NCBI GenBank assembly: GCA_001566295.1
Contig: KQ964248.1
Span: 2,790,001 to 2,854,000, forward strand
From: Microdochium bolleyi
Taxonomy: Eukaryota; Ascomycota; Sordariomycetes; Xylariales; Microdochiaceae
Reading direction: 5' to 3'
Length of the DNA: 64,000 bases
Shown here: positions 56,834-64,000 of the stretch, one piece after another
How positions within the stretch are numbered: position 1 is the stretch's first letter
How the letters are laid out: each line of letters opens with the position of its first letter
Translations under genes and position numbers: made by a program
Notes under the pieces: generated by a model
The model's database searches: none
What the model was told of the DNA's origin: nothing
Seen by the model: the letters and a program-made list of their open reading frames with translations, nothing else

Positions 56834-58654
56834 ATGGACAGCCTGGGCGACGCTTTCCTGCATGAGAGCAGGTCGACCGAAGTCATTGCCGTGGCATGGG
56901 TCTTCACGGGGCTCGCCATCATCACCGTCTTACTCAAAGTCTTCACAACCACGCGGATCATCCGAGACACTGGCTGGGATGACTTCCTCATCTATCTCTC
57001 GCTGGTATGTCGTTCCTGTTTGGATGATGTCTTTCTTCAACGCCGTTGGCATTTGCTAATGTGAATGGCCTCAATCATACACAGATACTCAGCATCCTTG
57101 CTTCCTTCTTCGTTCACTATGCTGCTGTTCTCGGCTTGGGCCGTCACACTGCCGCAGTACTGGCTGACCATGGCCCTGAGCGACTCTCGTTGACGGCAAA
57201 GATGCAGATCTTGGGTTATCGTGAGTACGGCCCGGCAATGAGGTCTCTCTATCTCGGTGGCTAATAAAGAAACACTGTGCAGCTTTCAACATTGGTCAGT
57301 ACCTGCGTTTTATGATGTCGACCCCTTTGGCCAGACTATCCCGAGAAACAGCAAACTGACTTGGACGTGTCAATTGCAGCTGCCTTCAGTCTCCCGAACA
57401 TCTCGATCGCCATCCTCGTGAACAAGCTCCTCGATCCCAACCCCTGGAGAAAGCACTCTCTGATCGGCATGACCGTCCTGCAGGTCTTCCTCGCTGCAGT
57501 CATGGCGACCATGGCGTTCGTGCAGTGCAGTCCTGTAGAGAAGCTGTGGAACCGCACCATGGCCGAGGGTAGCTGCTGGCATCCGAGCGTCCTCAACAAC
57601 TACTCGTACTTTGTGAGCGCGTACACGACCTTGACCGACCTAGTACTCGCCATCGTGCCCATATCGGCATTCTGGAAGCTCCAGATGAACAGGTCGACCA
57701 AGGTCGGCGTCTCGGTGCTCATGGGCTTGACTTTCTTGTCTGCGATTGTCACCTTGGTCAAGGCAACGTACCTTCACCTCTTCACTGACACGGTAGATCC
57801 ACGTAAGTTGGGAGAAGTTCTTCTGTATTGCAGCACCATAACCAAGACTCCCTCTAATACTTGAGCATGGCTTCACATCACGGCGCTAAGACCGCTCACT
57901 TTGGTGAAACAGTGTACAACGTTGTCACTCTGGTCTATTGGGGATTGTGAGTCCGCATGATGAATCACCTGAACGATACACTGCAACACCAAGCTGACTG
58001 ACAACTCACTTTACCAACACCAGCAGAATCGAGCAGAACATCGTCATCTTCGCGGCCTGTGCCCCGACGCTACGACCTCTGTTCACGCGGGTGCTCTTCA
58101 GGCGGAAGGGAGGCAGCGGCGACCGCTCCGGCTCCGACAACAACGAAGATACCCACGGCAGCCAGACCTACGGCTTGAAGAGCCTGTCCTCCTCGAGTAC
58201 CACGCGGCGGATCAACCAGAAAAGTGGCAGCAGCGGCGGCGCACGCGAGACAGCCACCAGCAAGAACATGACGACGACAGCTCTCGGCCCTGCTGACGAG
58301 AGCGGCTCGTCGTCAGAGGTGGCGCTGAGCCGGAACGAGCGCCGGGGCGCCCGAATCAGCTCAACGGTGGACTCGCGTCATGTTGAGGGACGAAGGGCCG
58401 CTGAGAGAAACAACAGCAACAACACAGACGACGACGACAGCCTCGGCGACGACGATGTTTACGACAATGCATCGCTCAGCTCGCGCCGCGGGATCTGGAA
58501 GACGGTCGATGTGTCGGTTTATTGGCACGAGGAGAGCAAGGCCAGTCCCATTAGCGAGGGAAAAGGAAGAGGAGGGGAGGAAGGGCCACGGCAGAAAACG
58601 CGCAGGGAGATTGTCGTGCCGGAGAGCTTGATGAGCGAGCCCAGGGAGCGATGA
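56834..58654 (+). CDS. Second Pth11-like / fungal rhodopsin-fold membrane receptor
   Basis: Model join(56834..57004,57085..57220,57283..57294,57380..57802,57913..57946,58027..58654), 467 aa. Hydrophobic segments are VIAVAWVFTGLAIITVLL, ILSILASFFVHYAAVLGLG, ISIAILVNKLL, GMTVLQVFLAAVMATMAFV, TTLTDLVLAIVPISAFW and VSVLMGLTFLSAIVTLVK. A further segment ends IVIFAACAPTLRPL. The family landmarks QCSPVEKLWNRTMAEGSCW and GWDDFLIYLSL are present, and the tail is a Ser/Gly/Arg-rich cytosolic region of about 185 residues. A 12-nt exon (57283-57294) gives PFNI. The last acceptor is a CAGCAG tandem, so the exon may start at 58024 or 58027. It shares ancestry with the receptor at 52305 but is clearly diverged. 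Confidence 0.83.
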
Positions 58655-59524
58655 GTCGCATCGTCCAGATACGTCTTACAAAATCCGAGTTCCAGCAGAG
58701 GGAGAGATCATATGACGTGAAAACGTTGTCTGACATTGTCCAGATCTGTAGAGTCAGGCACTACTGAACGACACGGGCCTCCATCTCCTCTTCTTACCGC
58801 TCATGCATCCGGCGACATGACATCAGGCGTCCACATGGGGATCGAGCCATTTCGCTTACCGAACTTCAAAATCAGCGATGCCCCGAGATCGAGGTCGCAG
58901 TGATCAGCAGGGCAGGAGATGGACTCGTGCTGGCACCACGAAACGAACGGCGAACAACTCTAACCTTTTCTGTGCCAGATGCAAGCAAGACGGTCATTTG
59001 ACGTTTGCGCTCGCACGGCAGGCAAGATGGGGGAAGAGAAAAAAGGGAACAGAAACTAATGCTTACGCTGTCGCAGTTGCGTTCGATATGTTATGCTGGA
59101 CTGGGCAGGGAACTGACATTGATCGCGGATGCAAGTGTGATTTACAGGTTTCAACCTCCCTGCAGACCTGCGGATATCGAAGCGACCCAGCAATGGGTTG
59201 GAGTGAGTAATTTCCAGCGGCAGCGCAATGCGATTGCCAATTGGCCGGGACCGTGAACGGAATCTACTGATGCATGGTGTCTGGCGGCTGCCATCTCCCG
59301 ATTGCTGTGCAGCAAACGTCGCGTGTAGAGAGCGGAGCGGACAAGTGCGGGCGTGGGTGTAGCAATGATGTCATCAATATTTGGGTGCGCACGACTGAGA
59401 CATCCACCAGATGATCCGCAGGCCCAAACCTGAGGTGTAGAAGCTCTACATCTTCCCAACTCCTGACATAAGCCAAGTTGTCAACCCTTCAAACATAACT
59501 TATCGGTCTCGTCGCCGCTTGTTC
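58655..59524. other. Intergenic spacer
   Basis: About 0.9 kb between two rightward genes; the GST promoter lies at its right end. No gene seen. Confidence 0.5.
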
Positions 59525-60715
59525 ATGCGTCAGAAGGTCAATTGCTTGAGCTGCGCCACCATTCAGGTCACGACATCACTTCGAGCACGCCTCGGGACGA
59601 GTCACGGAATTGGCTCCGCAACAGCAGCTTCAGTGACAGCACGGCTCACTCACCAGCGGTATTTTGCGATCGCAGGACATAGACCAAAGCACGGGGTCTT
59701 TCCAGCAGGAGCTCCATCACGACCAGTAAGAACAGCAGCCACAACAGCAGCAAACATGGCCGACGTCGACACCTCGCTGCACACGGCCACCACGGGCGCG
59801 GCCGCCATCTATGCGCAGCTGCACGAGGGCGAGCACGCGCTCAAGCTGTACGGAGGCTGGTTCTGCCCGTTTGTGCAGCGCGCCTGGATCACGCTGCACG
59901 AGAAGAACGTGCCACACCAGTATGTCGAGGTGAACCCGTACCGCAAGACGCCCGAGCTGCTCGCGCTGAACCCGCGAGGGCTCGTGCCGACCCTTGCGGT
60001 GCCCGTGTCCGAGACTGTTGGGGTCACGGCCGGCGGGGAGCAGGCGGTCGAGAACGGCGGCAGGGTGCGCAAGCCGCTGGCCGAGAGCGCGGTGATCTGC
60101 GAGTACATTGACGAGGCGTACGCAAGCTTCGGGGCACAGGATGCACAGTTCGGCCCGGGCTTGCTGCCGGGGCTGTCGGAGCCGTATGAGCGCGCGCGGT
60201 GCAGGCTGTGGATAGATCACATCAACAGCAAGATCGTGCCGGGTTTTTACCGTCTACTTCAGCACACGCCCGAGAAAGATGGCGAGTACACGCTCGAGGA
60301 GGCGCGGGCGGGATTTCTGGGACACATCAAGACTTTTGTCAAGGAGATGGAAGGGTACTCTGAGGAGGCCCAGGGGGAGGTGCAGCAGGTCAACGGGGCC
60401 GACGCCGGACCTTGGTTCCTGGGCAAGGACTTCTCGCTGGTGGACATTATGCTGGCCCCGTGGGCGAAGCGGTTGTTCCTGATCGACCACTACAAGCCCG
60501 GGGGCGTGGGGATCCCAGCAGCCGGGGACGGGGGCGCGGACGAGGCCGTGTGGCGGCGGTGGCGGGTGTGGTTTGAGGCGATCGTGGAGCGGGAGAGCGT
60601 CAAGGACACCTGGAGCGACGAGGAGCGGTACATTGAGGCGTACAAGCGGTACGCCGAGGACACGACGCAGAGCGAGGTGGCGCAGGCGACGAGGAAGAGG
60701 CAGCGGCTGCCGTGA
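59525..60715 (+). CDS. Omega-class glutathione S-transferase, possible mitochondrial leader
   Basis: Single frame; 396 aa from the first ATG (59525) or 319 aa from the ATG at 59756 (MADVDTS). Omega GSTs use a Cys instead of Tyr/Ser and act in thiol-transfer and redox. The catalytic Cys is in LYGGWFCPFVQRAW. The thioredoxin fold continues through VEVNPYRKTPELLALNPRGLVPTL and AVICEYIDEAY (SAV-type glutathione-binding). The helical C-domain has RLWIDHINSKIVPGFYRLLQ and WFLGKDFSLVDIMLAPW. The first ~77 residues are Arg/Thr/Ala-rich with RYFAIAGHR, resembling a mitochondrial presequence, so alternative starts could give two locations. The gene is similar to fungal glutathionyl-hydroquinone-type and omega GSTs. 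Confidence 0.85.
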   Translation: MRQKVNCLSCATIQVTTSLRARLGTSHGIGSATAASVTARLTHQRYFAIAGHRPKHGVFPAGAPSRPVRTAATTAANMADVDTSLHTATTGAAAIYAQLHEGEHALKLYGGWFCPFVQRAWITLHEKNVPHQYVEVNPYRKTPELLALNPRGLVPTLAVPVSETVGVTAGGEQAVENGGRVRKPLAESAVICEYIDEAYASFGAQDAQFGPGLLPGLSEPYERARCRLWIDHINSKIVPGFYRLLQHTPEKDGEYTLEEARAGFLGHIKTFVKEMEGYSEEAQGEVQQVNGADAGPWFLGKDFSLVDIMLAPWAKRLFLIDHYKPGGVGIPAAGDGGADEAVWRRWRVWFEAIVERESVKDTWSDEERYIEAYKRYAEDTTQSEVAQATRKRQRLP

Positions 60716-62004
60716 GGAGGGACTCGCGGGTTTGCCTGTGTAGCATCAGCAACGGGGCCGGCGCTCCGTCGCACGAACAGTGGTTTGCTGCGGCTTCGTC
60801 TCAGGGCGTGACCGTGAAGCAAGCCAGTCAACCAGAAGAACAAAGTAATAGAAACATACTGCTCATGTTGTCGTCGTCAGCGGGCGAAAGAGGATCCCAT
60901 GTCTGGATGTTTGGAGGCTGGCGTGTTTCAAGTCTGGCGTCGCTGCGGCAGGCACGACCAGCCATTGGCGCCGTTGTTTGCAGGATGCCCAGGTGTCAGC
61001 AGGGGTCGGGGCTTGCCATCATCAGTCCAAGTCTGAAATTGCCCGACCTGCATCTATGGATCCCTGGCAGGCTGTCGCCCCAGCTCGAGCATCATCGAGG
61101 CCTTCATCGAGGCCTTCGGGGATGCATGGAACAGCCCATGACGACACGCGAGGACTCGCGCTGCCGATCCGCATCAGCACCGGCGAGGGCTGCAAGAACT
61201 GGGCCGAGCTCAGCCCCGCGCACAGAGCACCAGGCTGCCGCCAGCAGCCGAGCAGTCGAGATGATCTCATCTCGTCGAGCCCGTCGGGTGGTGCCTGCCT
61301 GACCTCGTATCCGCCGCAGCTGATCAGTCACCGGCGCCGGCCAGCGCTCAGGGGCACCCGCTGTGGCCTCCACCCCGTCAATGCCGAGACCCTGCAGCGC
61401 CTCCATGGCCAGGCCACGCGCCCAGCCCAGCAGCCGCCCACACCCAATCACGGCTCTGCGCCCTCTCCCCATCGAGCGTCGCCGCCCGCTGCTGCCAATC
61501 GCGCCCCTGGCTGCCCATCCTTGGCACCCGTGTCCGCCGCCACCAGCGTCCTGACGGCTCCAAACATTGCCTAGCACGGCCAAGCAAGCCCCAAGCGTAA
61601 TACCGCTTGAAACAGCTGCGGGCCCATCATCTTGCACACCCTATTGTACTTACATATACGTCCTCAACCTCCGCCGCCGCCGACGCCCGTCACACCCTCC
61701 CAGCATCTTGCTTCCACCGTCACTCACAAACGCGTTCTTTACCCTTCTGTCATACCATCGCTTTCCGTCCTTGTCTGCTGAGCTGACAATAGCAAACCAA
61801 CTCCTCGGTCCCGTCATCTCACAGTAACACGACCCTTTCTTTCACAAAACAATCGCTCACCTTCTCGGCTTGCCGGATTCCTCATTCAAAATCAACTCCG
61901 TGGTACTGGATATCCACGCATCTTTATATACAACATAAAAACACAGTCCCCAAGGCACACATCATCCCTACAGAAACACGCACACGCAACTCAGTTCTGC
62001 AAAA
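60716..62004. other. Intergenic spacer with promoter of the HsbA-like gene
   Basis: About 1.3 kb. The right half is C/T-rich (61660-61900) with A-rich tracts near the start codon, typical of strongly expressed fungal genes. A TATATA-like TTTATATAC lies at 61923-61931. No gene called; the long antisense frames overlap each other and look like composition shadows. Confidence 0.5.
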
Positions 62005-62985
62005 ATGAAGTTCACAACCGTCTTCTCCGCCGCGGCCCTGGCCTACTCCGCCATCGCCGAGCCCGTCCCGCGCTTTGCCCAGAGCAACACCCGCGACATT
62101 GCTGCCGTCGAGTCCGCCGCCTCCAGCATCAAGGCCTCCCTCAAGGCCCTCACAAACTCTGTCGCTCAGTTCAACGGCGACTCGATACAGGTCGAGGCTG
62201 ATGCCGCCGCCCTGGCCACCGCCATCGAGCTCGGCACCGAGGGCATTGTCAACTCTGGCAGCATCGATATCGCCGGTCTTCCCGGCCTGCAGGCCTGCAT
62301 CACCCCCCTGTCTGATGCCGGCAAGGACCTCATCCAGAAGCTCACCATCAAGAAGAACGCCTTCGAGCAGGCCGGCTACTGCACAACCGTCGAGAAGGCC
62401 ATGGCTCAGATCGGTACCAACACCAAGGCCATGGTCAAGGCTATTGCCAGCCTTCTGCCCCAGGAGCTGCAGAGCGCCGTCGAGCAGGTCGGCAACAGCG
62501 TCACCGCGACACTGATCAAGGGTGCCGACGCCTACTCCCCCGCCAACTGCGTAAACAACCCGCTGGCCAACACCTCCAAGAGCATGATCGCTTACCCCAC
62601 GGGCACCCTCACTTTCTCGGCCATCGCCCCGATCCCTACCACCAAGACCTCGACCATGAAGGTCACCGTCACCTCGTGCCCCGCTGCCGTGACCACGACG
62701 TCGTACTCGGTCAGCAGCCCGAGCGCGCCCGTCTCGCCCTCGTACCTGCCCTCTGGCAGCCAGACCCTTGTCGTCCCGACCGTCCCGACCGCCAGCAGCA
62801 CGCGCCTCATCACGGCTCCCCAGCCTGCTCCCACGAGCTCGCGGAGCACCACTGTCGTGCCGCCCAGCCCCACCGTCCCTGCTCAGCCCGTCACATCAAT
62901 CCCCGTTGCCGCCGGACCCCGCAACACGATCGGCAACGCCGGCCTGGTTGCCGCCGCTGCCCTCGTTGCTGCGATGGTCTTCTAA
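62005..62985 (+). CDS. HsbA-type secreted surface protein with GPI signal
   Basis: Single exon, 326 aa. Hydrophobic surface binding protein A (PF12296-type) proteins coat fungal surfaces; Aspergillus HsbA helps recruit enzymes to hydrophobic polymers. The signal peptide is about residues 1-18 (ending AYSAIA). The helical HsbA domain spans about 25-190, with RDIAAVESAASSIKASLKAL, GLQACITPLSDAG and a late Cys (PANCVNNPL). A Ser/Thr/Pro-rich, probably O-glycosylated stalk covers about 195-295. The C-terminus is NTIGNAGLVAAAALVAAMVF, a GPI-type signal, so the protein is likely anchored to membrane and wall. The leader just upstream is C/A-rich. Confidence 0.84.
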   Translation: MKFTTVFSAAALAYSAIAEPVPRFAQSNTRDIAAVESAASSIKASLKALTNSVAQFNGDSIQVEADAAALATAIELGTEGIVNSGSIDIAGLPGLQACITPLSDAGKDLIQKLTIKKNAFEQAGYCTTVEKAMAQIGTNTKAMVKAIASLLPQELQSAVEQVGNSVTATLIKGADAYSPANCVNNPLANTSKSMIAYPTGTLTFSAIAPIPTTKTSTMKVTVTSCPAAVTTTSYSVSSPSAPVSPSYLPSGSQTLVVPTVPTASSTRLITAPQPAPTSSRSTTVVPPSPTVPAQPVTSIPVAAGPRNTIGNAGLVAAAALVAAMVF

Positions 62986-63296
62986 AGAAGTGGAATGAAC
63001 GTGGACGAGATTCATGCATTTGAATCTCCAGAACGAACGATATACCCGAACACTGTATCTTTTTGTTTATATCACAACTACCTCTTCTTCACACTCTTTT
63101 ACACAAGCAGCAGCATAGCTCGGTCGATTTAACTTTTTTTTGGCAGATACAGCAGGGAGATGAGTGGTTCTGGGTTCCAGCGACGATGGACGATGATCTT
63201 TTCTATAACAAAGAATGGAAATCTCAAGATAATTTACTTGGCACACTTCTCGTGCACGATTTGACATCCTGTGAAAATTGCGAAGGTAACCTTCAT

Positions 63297-64000
63297 CTAG
63301 CCTGTCCATCGCTCGTTCCTGAGGTCGCTAGCAATGCTCGCCCACGTGTCCACCCTGCCTCGCATCTTATTCTTCTCCTCGGCGACTGCCGAACTCTTCA
63401 AGTTCGAGTCCGGGATGTCGTACCGGCCGAGGCGGCGGTTCTCCCAGACCGTCTCCCAGAAGTCGTAGCCCCTCTCGCGCTGCCGCTGGCGCCGCTGCAC
63501 CCTGCGCAGCCGTGCCGTGTCCCTCTTGACGTCGTGCCGCGCTTGCTTCCGCTGCCTGGGCTCGACTTTGGCGAGCGACGAGAGCACGAACCTGACGGCG
63601 CGGTTGACAGTGTGGAAGATGATCTTGAACCAGCTCTGCACGCGCGTGCTGAAGGCGAGGATGAGGGAGAGGAGAATGAGCAGGAACGAAGACGGCACTG
63701 GTGGACACGAGAGTCCCGTTAGTATGTTCAGCGCTGACCCGATGCACAGAGCACCTCGTCCTCCCCAATATGTGCCAGCGAGGGAGACTCACGCGATATC
63801 GCCCCGATCGTCTTCAGGCTCACGAGGTCCTCGTCCTGCGCCCAGTCGGAGGTGTTCATGCCGAACAGGCTCGTGAAGAAGCTCAGCGGCAGGAAGATGA
63901 CGGTGAAGGTCGTGAAGATCATGACAGAGAGGTTCTGCGAGCTGGCTAGCTCGGTCTGCAGTCGCGACCAGCGCACCTCGTCCAGCTGTGCTTTGCGCTG
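63297..64000 (-). CDS. CorA-family Mg2+ transporter-like protein, C-terminal part (runs off window)
   Basis: Partial: complement(63297..63697,63793..>64000), with a 95-nt intron (GTGAGT donor at 63792). The 5' end lies beyond the right edge. CorA-type channels form pentamers that admit Mg2+. The visible exon ends a long helix (QRKAQLDEVRWSRLQTEL), then reads SVMIFTTFTVIFLPLSFFTS as TM1, with the selectivity motif GMN in LFGMNTSDW. The join gives KTIGAIS+LPSSFLLILLSL and so TM2. A basic cytosolic tail of about 110 residues follows (QRKQARHDVKRD). The frame is open at base 64000. Confidence 0.82.

Noticed and set aside
61022..61637. Overlapping frames of 80-198 codons on both strands before the HsbA-like gene
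   Set aside because: GC-rich shadows of one another with no motifs; no start context or neighbour support.

Overview
The window is nuclear DNA of a filamentous ascomycete (Pezizomycotina, most likely Sordariomycetes). Genes are split by short introns of about 50-175 nt with GTAAGT/GTATGT-like donors and CAG/TAG acceptors. Coding DNA is GC-rich at third positions, and there are fungus-specific families such as Pth11-like receptors, HsbA-type secreted proteins, BTB proteins, a HET relic and an LCCL membrane protein. I reconstructed exon joins by reading frame across splice sites; they are models without transcript support.

Left part (1-31 kb): a BTB protein, then the mitochondrial 3-hydroxyacyl-thioester dehydratase HTD2 converging on a zinc alcohol dehydrogenase. 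A secreted alkaline phosphatase follows, with a CACGTG palindrome upstream. Next come the queuine tRNA-ribosyltransferase accessory subunit, an LCCL-domain membrane protein, an APH-type phosphotransferase, an intron-containing tRNA-Tyr, a five-exon GH95 alpha-fucosidase and a protein with two GH43 domains. A mitochondrial pair, PGS1 and the complex I subunit NDUFA12, is transcribed divergently from a 327-bp spacer.

Middle part (31-44.6 kb): SRP54, a large glutamine-rich low-complexity protein, an RD/RS-rich protein with conserved alpha-helical blocks, a small secreted cysteine-rich protein built from exon-encoded repeats, and a second BTB-like protein.

Right part (44.6-64 kb): this is more accessory in character. 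It holds a decayed HET-domain gene, a short-chain dehydrogenase, two Pth11-like (fungal rhodopsin-fold) receptors, and between them an O-methyltransferase with a single-base frameshift. After these come an omega-class GST with a possible mitochondrial leader, a GPI-type HsbA surface protein and the 3' part of a CorA-family magnesium transporter running off the window.

The most novel-looking item is the cysteine-rich repeat protein at 41483-42502. Each internal module is one exon bounded by phase-2 introns at the same Gly codon, so the gene looks built by exon duplication. Other notable items are a 7-nt microexon in NDUFA12, a 12-nt microexon in the second Pth11-like gene, the broken methyltransferase and the HET relic. 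Several spacers of 1-3 kb carry no gene I can support.
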